From positions 458,325,197-458,389,196 of the forward strand of contig NC_066581.1 of assembly GCF_024323335.1 (NCBI RefSeq): a stretch of DNA of 64,000 nt. Reading direction: 5' to 3'. The notes below the pieces were generated by a model that searched no databases, had not been told where the DNA came from, and saw nothing but the letters and a program-made list of their open reading frames with translations. The number at the start of each line of letters is the position of its first letter. The first letter of the stretch is position 1. This document shows positions 22,563 to 33,822 of this stretch, one piece after another. The translations under genes and the position numbers were made by a program. The DNA is from Lathyrus oleraceus. Taxonomy: Eukaryota; Streptophyta; Magnoliopsida; Fabales; Fabaceae.

Positions 22563-23354
22563 AAAGAAAAGAACAACTCGCTAAGTTGAAAACCCGAAAG
22601 GGCGGCTTAGGCAAAAATGAGCGTCCCGGTGGGTTGAAAACCCGAAAGGGCGGCTTAGGCAAAAATGAGTGTCTCGATGGGTTGAAAACCCGAAAGGGTG
22701 ATCCAGGAAAAAGTTAGAGACATAAAACAGAAAATTTATCTTGATAGATTGAGTACCCCACTTTGGGGCAATTTATGCAAAAATTAGGGATTATGGCAAG
22801 TAACTGCACTCGGTTGATCTTCGGTCTTAAGCAAGTCAATCAACTCGGATTCACCATTTTCAACCAAAACCAAGAGCACAGTGGATGTTGAAGTTGGTAG
22901 AAGGATTAGTGATCATTGTATTTAATGTATCCCTTTTCCGTGTAAATTACCATTTTTCAACTTTTGTAAAGATCTATGGAGTCTTGTCATTTACAGGGTA
23001 CCATTCTATTAAATAAAGTTGAGCTTTTTATCCAATTGTTTCTACTCTTATTTATTTTTCAGCTAAATAGAATTGAATTTTTATGATGTTAATTTTGAAT
23101 ATTTAAATAAATTAAACTAAAAACCATTTTTCTTAAAACAATAAAAGTAATTACTTCTAAAAAGCAATTGACTCCATTCAAGAAATATCAATAGCAGCCC
23201 GAGAACAGGTAAGTCTTAAAAATACGGAACACCGTTGGTCTTTCCCCAAGCAGTTGGTTTGGTCACTTTTTCCTTCCCAGCAGCAATTTAGTTTCTCCAG
23301 CTGAGTTCTGTGATCTCCTTCCTAACGGTTTACTTGATTCAGTGCAGGATTTTA
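22563..23354 (+). other. Tat-A 3' UTR (interrupted)
   Basis: Non-coding. It holds the 48-bp repeats at 22587-22717, a CCCCACTTTGGGG hairpin-like stretch near 22754-22766 and AT-rich sequence. The SIRE-type copia element is inserted at 23355, so the purine tract and 3' LTR of Tat-A lie beyond the window. Confidence 0.7.
22587..22717 (+). repeat. 48-bp tandem repeat, nearly three units, after Tat-A integrase
   Basis: Units read GTTGAAAACCCGAAAGGGCG then GCTTAGGCAAAAATGAG and a CGTCCCGGTGG-like tail. The unit is 16 codons, leaving an open frame with repeated KTRKGGLGKNE. Related repeats follow the integrase of Tat-B (33600-33800, minus) and appear degenerate at 6838-6915. Confidence 0.85.
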
Positions 23355-24378
23355 TGTAAGAACAAATTTAGTTCTACAATGTATCTCTAAGATTTTGATG
23401 ATAACAAAGGATGAAACAAAAATGGTACCCTAACGAAATTTTTCTAAGTGGGCAGGACTCTGATCAAAACAATCAGATAGACAATCATCATATACAGAAT
23501 CAAGTGCTAAGACACTACTCAGAAGATACGTGACCAGAAGGCTCTGACTCTGATCCAACGCAAGCGCTAGCAAAAACTAAAGAAGTCAGACACTCTGAAA
23601 GAGAAGAATGAATCCAGACTCTGAAGACGTACGCTCTGAAGAAGTCAAATAAAGAGAAACTCTAATGAAGTCAGATACAACATCCTCTGAAGTCTAATAT
23701 TGCTAAATAAAGACTCTGACTACCGGATTCGCTGACTCAAGAAAACTTAACCTTGAAGAAACTTGCTTATAGAAAGAAACTATTTTTAGAAGGAAGTTAT
23801 GACGCTCCTAATATTGCTTTGGAAAGAACAAGGAGATTAATGACGTTAATCATTCTTCAATGACCAAGATTCTGTCATTAACACCCAACGGGCTTCTCAT
23901 TCTCCTATAAAAAGGATGGAATGCTTCACATGAACAACACCTGAGACACACTAGAATACACTACTTCCATCACTCTTGATTTTCATTCTCTCACGAGCTA
24001 TTGCTCTAACGTGAGAACATTTCTTATTATTATCTTCTGTAATATCTGTTTATTTTTAGAAGCACTATTCATTACTGTAATCATATTATTGATAAGATAT
24101 TTCCTCAAGTGACTCTGTGAAGTCTGAATACTTGAGAGGGCTAAGGGATTATTTCTCTTAGACGGTTGTTTGTGTAATCTTTCAAGATTAGTGGATTAAG
24201 TCCTTTTTGAAGGCGAAATCACCTTGGCCGGGTGGACTGGAGTAGCTTTGAATTTCAAGCGAACCAGTATAAAATTTTGTGTTGAATTCTTGTCTATTCT
24301 GCGTGTGTCCAAATTCTTAAAAGTTTCACTTTCCTAAAAACAATTCAAACCCCCCTTTCTCATTTTTCTCTACCTTCA
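23355..24378 (+). mobile_element. 5' LTR of a SIRE/Maximus-type Ty1/copia element
   Basis: Starts TGTAAGAACAAATTTAG and ends CTACCTTCA (TG...CA), 1024 bp, followed two bases later by a Met-initiator primer-binding site. The U3 is rich in recurring CTCTGA and GAAGTCAGA motifs, as I remember for SIRE/Maximus LTRs. The left target duplication would be TTTTA (23350-23354); the right one is outside the window. Confidence 0.85.
23906..23914 (+). promoter_or_regulatory. TATA box in the copia LTR
   Basis: TATAAAAAG, about 550 bp into the LTR, after CATTCTCC. Standard position for a copia U3 promoter. Confidence 0.6.
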
Positions 24379-24380
24379 AT

Positions 24381-24392
24381 TGGTATCATAGC
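24381..24392 (+). other. Primer-binding site of the copia element
   Basis: TGGTATCATAGC, complementary to the initiator tRNA-Met 3' end except for one mismatch (TGGTATCAGAGC is the usual form, seen intact at 49510-49521). Confidence 0.85.
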
Positions 24393-24462
24393 TTCGGCTT
24401 TGTTATTGATTTTCTAATCAAACACTTAACAGTGTAGAGAGATCCAGTGTGAGAAAAGCACT

Positions 24463-25089
24463 ATGGCCAACACCAATGAAAGAGATAGTTACAATGCTAA
24501 ACCTCCAATCTTTGATGGAGAAAAATTTGATTACTGGAAAGATAGAATTGAAAGTTTCTTTCTGGGATATGATGTTGATCTATGGGACATCGTCACAATC
24601 GGATACACACCTCTAGTGTCTGACACTGGCGTTGCTATTGACAGAAGCAAAATGACAGATGATCAGAAGCGCGACTTCAAAAACCATCACAAAGCTAGAA
24701 CGATACTTCTGAATGTCATTTCCTACAATGAATATGAAAAGATCACCAAAAGGGAAACAACTAAAGAAATACTTGACTCCTTGAGGATGACTTACGAAGT
24801 AAATTCTCAAGTTAAAGAGATAAAGGCTTTGGCTCTAATTCAGAAGTACGAAGCCTTCAAGATGGAGGATGGTGAAGCCATAAAGGTAATGTTTTCTAGA
24901 TTTCAAATTTTAATTGCAAGACTCAAAGTTCTGGACAAAGGCTACACAACTGCAGATTATGTCAAAAAGATAGTCAGAAGTTTGCCAAAGAAGTGGAGAT
25001 CAATGGTCACAACATTAAAATTGTCAAAAGATCTGAACAATATCAGTCTTGAGGAACTCATCAGTTCACTCAGAAGCCATGAGATAGAA
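24463..25089 (+). pseudogene. gag: SIRE-type copia gag, truncated by Ath-2
   Basis: The N-terminal 209 codons of a Ty1/copia gag are open from the ATG. It starts MANTNERDSYNAKPPIFDGE, with the KFDYWKDRIESFFLGYD segment typical of SIRE/Maximus gag (DUF4219/UBN2 type), followed by helices around MEDGEAIKVMFSRFQ and WRSMVTTLKLSKDLNNISLE. The frame is cut after RSHEIE, where Ath-2 is inserted. The zinc knuckle, protease, integrase and RT would resume beyond the window. The open part has no stop, so this element was probably intact when hit. Start chosen as the first ATG after the PBS leader. Confidence 0.85.
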
Positions 25090-26381
25090 TGATCGCGAAT
25101 TTATGAGTCTATTAGGGTATTGACTGCAAGTGCACAGTCTAATCGCGTAGTTTTAAAAGATATCGATCCCACAGGGACTTAATGAATCGATATACCGTTT
25201 TTCTAAGGTTACTTCGTAAAGCTAAGGCGGATGATACTTTGATGATTAGGGGGAAAAGTAAAACTAAAATCGGATCTAGATTAAATATCAAATACGCGGA
25301 TATCGGTATGTAGTTCGTCGTAATTAGGGAATCAAATCTTCGTTGGTTTCTTAGTTTTAAAATAAGTCTTTTCAGTAGACACTATTGATTAAAAATCTTT
25401 TCTCAAACTCTCACTCTGTTGAATCAAACTATGACTTTATATCAACGTACGCTCTCACTACTTAGTTAAGTCTAAAATCACTTTTTGAAAACAATAGAAT
25501 CTATAGAAACTCTTTTTATTAAAATACTAACCGTTAAACACCCTCGTCTCAAACTCTCGCTCTGTTGACTTAGATTATATGATTAAACTTAAATGATTAA
25601 CTCTCGTCCTCACATTTAACCTTTAAAAATACTTTTTGAAAATGATTAGAATTTAATTAACTCTAAAAATTGCTTTCGCCCTGATTTAAAGTTAATGTAC
25701 AATTTACACTGTCCAGTTAAAAGCTCAAACCGTCGTTCTATTGATTTTAACTTCTTTATGTTTTTTACTCTCGTACAAAAACTTTGGTATTAACTCTGTA
25801 AATTGAGACCATAAAAAGAGTGACTATATTTTTTTTACATAAATTTAAACCAACTTAGTTTTGATTCCTTTATTCCGCTTACTTTACATACCGATATCTA
25901 AGTTTATTTAGCTGGACATGCTAAACAAGCCTAAACAATAATTATGCTTAAATACAGCCATATCAGACAAACAGTATAGATAAACAGCAGTACATAGCAT
26001 ATATAAATTAAAACAATAAATTAATGAACCTGTAAAATTAATAGAAATCTTGGTTGTTCCCTAGCTTCGATGCTTGAACACTCCACCACAAACCGGTTGG
26101 ATTTGTTCTTCACAATCTTCGTTCGGACAGGAAAATAAAGGCGAAGGAATAAAATACTATGACCTAACGTAAGGTTAGATCCAGTAAAAACTACACAATA
26201 GTTTCCGGTGTAGAAACTAGTGTGAAAGAAAATAAATTCAATGCTTTGGAAATTAACTAGAAAAGAAAAGGAAATAAAAATGCTAAGAAAGTAGAATGTT
26301 GTAAAATATATTGTTGTAAAAGCTTGCACGGCGGAAAAAAGGAGAGGAAGAGAGGAGAGCTTCAGGGTTCCACAATTGGGT

Positions 26382-26390
26382 CTATTTATA
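26382..26390 (-). promoter_or_regulatory. TATA box in Ath-2 LTR
   Basis: TATAAATAG on the minus strand, the same nonamer and similar position as in the Ath-1 LTR (5318-5326). Confidence 0.5.
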
Positions 26391-26833
26391 TTCATCCATT
26401 TAGTAACCGTTTCCCAAAAGTTCCTTCAGTAGGTTTTCTAGCGTGTCAACGAGTCAAAGGAAGAATAGGAGAACGTGCTTCTGTTACGCGTCAAAGCCAA
26501 AAAAAAATAGGAATGGGGTGTGACGTCCGTCACACCATGTGTTACGCTCGGAACACTGAGCAGAGGGGCGTGACGCTCGTCACACCTTGTGTGGCGGTCG
26601 TCACAGCATCACAGCGCTTCTCCTTTGTAGTTGTGGGATGGGCTTTAGTGGAATGCTTTTCCTTGAGAATCCTCTTTTTGCACCCCCTTTTCTTTCTTTT
26701 TCACATATGCTTCAAATAACGTTACCTGAAATAAATAGAAGGAAAATACCAAGTAATATAGAATAATATAAAATAAATCGAATGAAATAATAATATAATT
26801 TAATTAAATCAAGTCCAAAAATGTGATATTATT

Positions 26834-26838
26834 TCATG
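26834..26838 (+). repeat. Target-site duplication of Tat-B, left
   Basis: TCATG, identical to 44167-44171. Joining the flanks with one copy restores a continuous Athila LTR start, which independently supports the insertion. Confidence 0.95.
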
Positions 26839-29800
26839 TGTCGCATCCGCGAAAAACAACCGGCGGGCTAAAACAAAACAACACAGAGCCGCCACCGTGC
26901 GTTATTTATCCCAAAAGAGGGAAAGGAAACGCTCGAGGTAAACCTGGGAAAAGCATGGTCTCGCGACCAAAGAGAATGGGATCGGGAGTCGGTTATGCGA
27001 AGGGAAGGTATTAGCACCCCTACGCATCCGTCGTACTCGACGGGATCCACGCTCAAAAGAAAGAAAAGGTTGCTAAAACAAACATCACACACACACACTG
27101 AAGACAACACAGGTGGAGGAAGAGGGGAGAGGGCTCGCTAGGATATCGCATCCTATGCCTACGTATCTCGTCTGGAACGAGAATCAGAGCTGTCGTAGTT
27201 CGGCTCACGCACGCCAAACAAGACACACACAAACACATGCAAACTTGGAACCCGAACGTCAATCGCTGGACTTACATCGGCTTCCGAACCAAACAAACAC
27301 ACTCAGGATACGGACAGCCAATCGCTGGTCTTACATCCATATCCTGGCACACAAGAAGATTAACAAACAACAAGTTACTAAGGAGTCAGGCACTCGAGCC
27401 TAGCAACTGTCAAGCAAACGCACACAAAAAAGAAAAAGGGTGCCCGGAGAGACCTCGCACGGCCTCCTGCCTACGTACCTCATCTGGTATGAGGATCAGG
27501 GCGACGTAGTTCCCCTGAACGGGAAGAAATTCTCCTAACCAGATAACAAAGGGAGACACAACTAGGGAGACTAACTCGAGCCTAGATGTTATCATGCAAA
27601 TCATCCCTAAGTTAAGGTTGCTATCTACTTGCACAGGCAGCAAGCTAATCCTAAACAGGCAAAGCAATCAAAGCAAACAATCACAAATAGCACACACTAT
27701 ATACAGACAAAGTGGGCTCACACAAGGGTTAGGCTGTAAAAGCAAGCCAACTGTATCAGGTGATGTTAGCTCTTAACCCTAACATTGAGAGTTAGGGTGA
27801 AGCAGATGAAATGGGAGTGAGGGGTGTGCCTCACAGCTCTTATCCCTGGCCAGGGAGAGCTTCAGACAAAGGAAGTGTGGGTCCAGAAAGTGGGAACCCT
27901 TCTACACTTATGACACTGACTCAACTGTACAACTGTACAAGGATCTTGGGTTAATATCCACAATGCATCAACACCAGTTGTGTGAGCAGAGGGACGACTC
28001 AACAGAATAGCAGGAGATGGATTGCACATCTCTTGTATCTGCCAATTGCCTTAACAAAGGTCTTTTCCTGCTTGGGGACAAAAATAAACAAGCACAAACA
28101 TCGCCTCTTAAGGAGGACTTCAGACAGGTGCCTGGCCAAGTAACAGGCCAGGTCTTCCAGACTACATGGAGTTAGTGATTCTACCTCAATTGGTTTACAC
28201 AACCAAGCAACAGCAACAGCAAGTTCACAATGAACTATAGCAACTAAGGTACCTGAAATCAATCCAACATAATCAGTATACCAGACAAACAAAAGTCAAA
28301 CAGAAAATTACAAGTCCACAGCATAAACAGATAACAAGCATCAATGCACATAGGTGCAAGCCACAAGGCCTAAGCATAAGTCTCAATGCCTACAAAACAA
28401 ACTCAAGGTTAGTCATAAACAATCAATAAACCAACTCCAATTAAGTGCACATCATCAAGCATAAGCAATTGTGCTCTTTGACCTGAAACAAAGCTCAAAT
28501 GTAAGAACACAAACCACTAGTACAAGACTAGGGTCAAAATAGGATCAATAAGTCAAAACAGAACATGAAACTTATCAAAAATCAAGATCAATCAATTAAT
28601 AATCAAATCCAATTGGTCTCATGTTCATATCATCAACCATTATCATTTCATGAGGCAAAGAGTACAAAGCATGCAATTTAGAACCTCAAAGGACCAAACA
28701 GAAAGATCCAATTCAAATCAACTCACAAACATTTCAATAAATTCCCAAAAAATTCATGGTCAAACAGCATTCACAACATGATCTACACACCAAATTTCAG
28801 GCCATTTGGACAATGGGAAGCAAGTCAATTAAATTCATCAAGCCAAAGCATACTCAAACAAGCTCATACAAAGCATTAAATCATGTATCAACTTCAAGCA
28901 AGCACAAAACAGAGTAGGAACATGATAAATGCACCAAATCAAAGCCATGGCAAACTTTAAAGTGTCTATAATACACATGCCAAATTTCAAGTCCATCCAA
29001 AATCAACAAATCATATACCATTGGAATCCTTGTTCAACATACATCATGAATCACAAATTGATTTAACCTAATTCCTCCTAATCTAAGAGAATCGAACCAA
29101 AACATAATCATGCATCAAAGTTCAAATCATCATAACTTCCTTGTTTCTTAACCAAATTTAACGATTCCAATTGCAGATTATTCTACTATGCAAGATCTAT
29201 CCAAAACACATATCAATTGCAAGAATCATCAAAGTCGAAAACTCACCTTAATTGAAGCACAGTGATGAGTTCGCGCGTTTCAGGCTATGGCAAGGCAAAA
29301 CAGATGCTCCTTGATGCTTGAATGATTGAATGGAGCAAGGTTTGGATGCTAATGGTGCACGATCTTGATGAAAATCCAAATTGCCATTGTTGAAGCTTGA
29401 TGCAACAGTCCACGATTTGGCTTGAAAATGATGATTCCTTGCTTCAATTAGCTTCCAAAATGCATGTAGATGATGAATTGATCGAAGGCAAGGCAAAAAG
29501 AATGAAGAAAATTGATGAAGCAAGTTGAGAGAAAAATGAAAAAGTTTGAGATCTAGATCTAGAATTCACAATTCTGTTATGGTTAATCAAAAAACAGTTA
29601 TGATTTAGTTTATATATGAGATGTTAAACATGTTGGTAATCATGATTAGTGTAATTACAAAGGATTAGTGAAAATGCAAGTTTCATGCTAAATGACCAAT
29701 TGACCAATCCACCCTCACTTGTGCAAAACCAATGTAACAGTAGAATTTCTGTTTTGGAGCAAGTTTCAAATGATATTTGTGAGCTAATGCAAGTGGAATG

Positions 29801-30887
29801 GAGTGAAAACAATGAATATTTTGAAAAAACACCTTTTTCCCTCCAAAATTCAAATTAAGTCCACTTGAAAAATGCACTTTTTGTGTGAGCACGATTCATG
29901 AAATGTAATGCTTGTTTTGGATAGAGGACATCAAAAGAATTTTGCTCAAAAAAGTCTCACTCCATTTGGCCTTGTGAATCAAAAGTTATGCACCTTTGAA
30001 ATTCAACTTTTTTGGACAATGATTTGATCATAACTTGCCAACCACAAATGAGAAATTCATGTTCTTGGACTTTTTGGAAAGGTGAGAGCAAGACCTACAA
30101 CTTTCATATTGAACACAATTTCATTTGAAGCATTTTTGGACATGTAATTTTGAGGAGAAAACCTTTCCATTTTTGGCAATTTTGAATTACAAGTCACTTT
30201 CTATTTTTGGAAAGTTTTCATCTGACTTTATTTTCTTCATTCTTGATATTTGAAATGTCAAATGAAACTTGTTTGGACATGAATGAAGTGTATCTAACTC
30301 TCTCCCACCTCCAAATCCTTGATCTCAGGCATAGTTGACCACAGTTGACTTTTTCTGACTGATAGATGAATTGGCTGTGCATTGATCAACTTGAGCTTCA
30401 AACTCCTGATGAAATGGCTCAATGATGAAACCCTAGCTTCCATAAGCTCAATATAATCATATGATGATCCCCATATCCATTGAAAACCTCATCTCCTTAA
30501 CAAACCCTGATAGGCACAATGCAGATGATTAGGGTTGACCAGAGGTCAAAACCCTAATCTCAAGGAATCTGATCAAGCATTATGAGTCCCTTGGTGATGA
30601 CAAGACCATGATGATGATGATGTACCATTGCTACCAAGATAAAGCTCAACCTCTTTGAAGAACCATGAAACCCTAATTTGAAGCACCAACCCTCAGATGG
30701 CCAATGATCAATCCAATGAAACCCTAACTTGCACCTCAACCTCTTTATCTTCTGATCAAGACCTAGGAGGATGACTTGCTCAATGTGGCCACATAATATG
30801 CAAAATGCAATGCCTAATGACCTAAAAAATGATATGCAATATGTTAAGCTAGTCCCAAGAGAGGAGGGCAAATTTTGAGGTGTTACA
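26839..30887 (-). mobile_element. Tat-B 3' LTR (left)
   Basis: Reads TGTCGCATCCGCG on the plus strand and ends GAGGTGTTACA; in element sense TGTAACACC...GCGACA. The sense 3' end carries the Tat end module (GGTGCTAATACCTTCCC, CGGTGGCGGCTCTG). A CA-dinucleotide run lies at about 27087-27098. All small frames in it are duplicated at +13.28 kb in the other LTR and are not genes. Confidence 0.95.
29609..29616 (-). promoter_or_regulatory. TATA-like site in Tat-B left LTR
   Basis: TATATAAA in element sense, about 1.27 kb from the LTR 5' end. The same site is present in the other LTR. Confidence 0.4.
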
Positions 30888-30900
30888 GCTGCCCCTATTC
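30888..30900 (-). other. Tat-B polypurine tract
   Basis: In element sense GAATAGGGGCAGC, abutting the 3' LTR start. Purine-rich with two interruptions; called from position. Confidence 0.65.
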
Positions 30901-31194
30901 AATCCACTGTGAACCTGTCGAAATGAATAGCCTCGGCTTTCAGATGATCAGGATGAAGAGTGATTGAATACCAAGAACAGACGAACAATTTGCACTCTGA
31001 TGGGAAAATAATTAGCAGTGCCTGTCAGAATCGGCAAAGAAACAATCTCAAAAGAAGAACCCGTCTGGTACGGAGAAAGTCGGCCGGAATACCGAAACAG
31101 AAATGTCGACCTGTATACCAAAATAAATGGTAACGCAGGGATATCCATGGCCTGAACACCACATATCCGCTGGGGATTATGATCTCTTTTTGTT

Positions 31195-31760
31195 TTTCTT
31201 GAACCCCGAAAATTTTCTCTCTTTTCGTTTTCTTGAACCCCGAAATTTTTCTTTCGCGCGACTGATCCCGGATCACCGCATTTGAACCCCGACATCTTGT
31301 TTGCCAAAATAATGAACCCCATTCTCCATTTGAACCCCAGTCGCCTGACGATAACTTGTGATCGCCATTGTGAATCCCATTCTCCAGAAAACACCTCGTG
31401 TCTCCCTTTCTCCATTTGAACCCCGCTCTCCAGAAAATGCCTCAACACTTCCTTTTCTCCGTTTGAACCCCGCTCTCCGCTTTCTTGTGATAATTCCGCT
31501 GGCAACGTCGGAAATAACACCAAACACCACTCTGAGGGCGACATATCAGAGGGTACACCTTCACAAAAGGAAGGTAACATGTGCATCTCTTCCTCAGAAG
31601 ACACCCATAACGACCTCCATTGGCCTCAGCCAAAGTCTAAGGTGACACATGAACAGAAGATAATCCTGCGGACCTCATCCCGGATATAATCTTCAACTCC
31701 AATCTCTATTTGAACCCCGATCTCCAGAAAATGCCTCAACACTTCCTTTTCTCCAATTGA
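31195..31760 (+). repeat. TTGAACCCC-motif repeat block
   Basis: TGAACCCC occurs about ten times, several times followed by GCTCTCCAGAAAATGCCTC and AACACTTCCTTTTCTCC. The longest two-unit match joins about 31405-31475 with 31705-31770. Confidence 0.8.
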
Positions 31761-31769
31761 ACCCCGATT

Positions 31770-32213
31770 GTCGCGCTGATCGCGTAACGTCCTTTGATTT
31801 TATTTCCATCTCCGTGCGACGGAAAAATTTCCTCCAGTATCGCACTATTGGGGAACATTGCTGATCTGACGTCATGATGCTACACTCCTCAGAGTAACAC
31901 CTTCACCATCCGGCGAAACTAAATCTCAAACGGTAACCACGGCTTGAGTCGCGCTGATCGCGTAACATTTCCATCTATGTCCGACGGAAAAGTTTCCTCC
32001 AGTATCGCACTACTGGAAAACATTGCTAATCTGACATCATGATGCTAGACTCCTCAGAGTAACATCTTCCCATTCCTGTTTCGCACAACAGGAATCTTTT
32101 CCAGTATCGCACTACTGGGGAAGTACTGTTGATAAAAAACGGTGCCAAACTCCTCGGAGCAACACCTTCACCCTCAGGCAACCACTTCTCAAACGATAAC
32201 CACGGTCTGAGAC
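31770..32213 (+). repeat. Three diverged tandem units in the Tat-B 3' UTR
   Basis: Units start with CGCTGATCGCGTAAC (about 31772 and 31950) or the shared core TCCAGTATCGCACTACTGG (about 31834, 32000 and 32100). They continue through CATGATGCTA, CTCCTCAGAGTAACA and ACGGTAACCACGG. The third lacks the beginning. Confidence 0.75.
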
Positions 32214-32339
32214 TAGCTCATGCTTGCAATATGATGCATGATTGATTTTTCTGCGTAATGCTCCATAATTATGGAAATGCTACGCGATTCATTATACAAT
32301 ATGCTATGCTTATCTACATGATGAATGTATAAAAAGTAT

Positions 32340-32760
32340 CCCCCTCAAGGGACTCTTCTGGGGAGCTCGAGACACTCTACTGAGGAACTCGCCATCACTC
32401 CAATCTCCACCCTACTGGGGAATAATACTGCTGCTGGGAAAAAGGCAACCCTCGCTGGGGAAAAACCTCCTTTGAACCCGGTCCGCTTGGGGACATCACT
32501 GGGGAAGAAATCACCAACGCATTCTATGGGGATACAACAGTCTTTGACTTGCTGGGGATATAACAATCCCGATTCTGCTTGGGAAACCCCCACAGATACC
32601 TCCGTTGGGAAAGAGCAACCTCCAGACCTGGCGACTGGGGCAGCATCAATCTGAAACCTGCTGGGGATAACCATCCTGACCCTGCTAGGGAAGCCACAGA
32701 CCTTGGATTTGCTGGGGAATTAGTCCTCACGACTCTGCTTGGAGAGATAAGGAAATTCTG
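32340..32760 (+). repeat. CTGGGGA-rich block in the Tat-B 3' UTR
   Basis: Seven exact CTGGGGA (32358, 32415, 32455, 32499, 32552, 32661, 32712) plus at least five near matches in 420 bp, spaced irregularly. CGACTCTGCT at 32730-32739 and TGGCGACT at 32629-32636 also match the primer-binding site. All are on the plus strand, so in element RNA they read as the complement of the PBS. Confidence 0.8.
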
Positions 32761-33599
32761 GTACTGAACACCCGTCGACTCGTCGAACCCTGGCATTCAC
32801 CGTTCTTATCCATTGTCAGCTTTCCAATTTTGAGAACTCCCAGACTCGTCTGGACCTTTTCTGCTCCATCATCTTGTATTCCAAACCGCTCCGTACTCAA
32901 CGGAGAACGAACTCCTGGGATTTACACATACTTTTCAATCTTCAGACTTTGAAGAGTCTTCTTGATTAACTCTCAAGGATCGTCGTACGTCTCGTCGTCG
33001 TCTCTTCACCGTTCTTCTATCCATTCGTCCCTGATTGGACTCCATGGGGACTGTTTTGTCAACAGCTTCCACATCACAACCTGCAAGTGAGTGAAAATAC
33101 CTAACAGTACCTGCAAAAGAGATCGTTAGATAAAACCATGCCCCAGGCGTGTCAAGATTTCAACACTTGGGTCGCTCAACCTTCCGAATAAGATTTCAAA
33201 TTTTCAATCTTATAAGCATGCATTGGAAGGGACCTGTATGTCTTAAAATGCAAGATTCTTTATCACAATAATTGGATGTTTTTGCAATCAAAGCGGTAAT
33301 GAAAAACAAAAACAAAATTATTTGACCGAATACGCATTTTATTGATTGAAAAAGTGTGGCTGAAATTGAGCAATACAAAGGAAGCAATTCCTGAAAAGAG
33401 GTAATTGCGCGCAAAAGGAAAAATCTATCCTAATGGCAATGTGAAACCCGTGATCTCATCGAGTTCCAACTCGGTTACACCCCATATGTTCTCAGACTTT
33501 CCGTGCTTTCTGCCTTCTGAACAAGACGATTCTGATTGATCCCTACTGGGGATTATCCATGATGCTTTAACCAAAGCGCAAACGATCATGCTGGACGTA

Positions 33600-33800
33600 G
33601 TTGTTCGTTTCAATCCCTCTTTTTCCTGGACCGCCCTTTCGGGTTTTCAGTCCACCGGGATACCCTTTTTTGCCCAAGTCGCCTTTTCATGTTTTCGACT
33701 TGCCGGGTGTACAGTTTTTCTTTTTATCCCTAATTTTTACCCGAACCCTCTTTCTGTTTTTGGTTCGCCGGGATGCCCATTTTTGCCTGGACTATTTTAT
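33600..33800 (-). repeat. Degenerate repeats just after the Tat-B integrase
   Basis: CGAAAGGGCG, CGGGATGCCC- and GGGCAAAAA-like blocks recur about three times on the minus strand. They occupy the same place relative to the integrase stop as the 48-bp repeats of Tat-A, and share their core GAAAACCCGAAAGGGCGG. Confidence 0.65.
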
Positions 33801-33822
33801 TCTTTTTGTCCAGCGGGTCTCT

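Larger units (their letters stand above)
25090..26838 (-). mobile_element. Ath-2 3' LTR (main part)
   Basis: On the minus strand the LTR begins TGATAAC at 44177, is interrupted after 6-11 bp by Tat-B, resumes at 26838 and runs to about 25090, ending ATTCGCGATCA. The total is about 1755 bp with TGAT...ATCA termini. The alternative end is 25121 (…TTGCAGTCA). The match of the first 2 bases to the interrupted copia gag and the TGAT/ATCA symmetry favour 25090, giving a TAGAA target duplication. No coding. GC-richer short repeats CGTCACACC occur near 26525-26590. Confidence 0.75.
30901..33822 (-). other. Tat-B 3' UTR, repeat-rich
   Basis: About 2.9 kb with no credible protein. It holds the TTGAACCCC-rich block (about 31195-31760), three diverged ~120-180-bp units (31770-32213), the CTGGGGA-rich block (32340-32760) and repeats next to the integrase end (33600-33800). 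Long 3' UTRs with variable tandem repeats are a known trait of Tat/Ogre elements and have been proposed as seeds of satellite DNA. Confidence 0.8.

Noticed and set aside
25091..25120. Separate small element between the copia gag and Ath-2
   Set aside because: The 30 bp fit better as the end of the Ath-2 LTR, giving TGAT...ATCA termini; an alternative LTR end at 25121 is mentioned there.
26868..30871. Series of small open frames in the Tat-B left LTR
   Set aside because: Each has a near-identical partner about 13.28 kb away in the other LTR; they reflect LTR duplication, show no domains and have no coding signature.
30948..31645. 218-codon frame on the minus strand and overlapping frames
   Set aside because: They cover the TTGAACCCC repeat block of the Tat-B 3' UTR; the repeats leave frames open by chance and no domain is visible.
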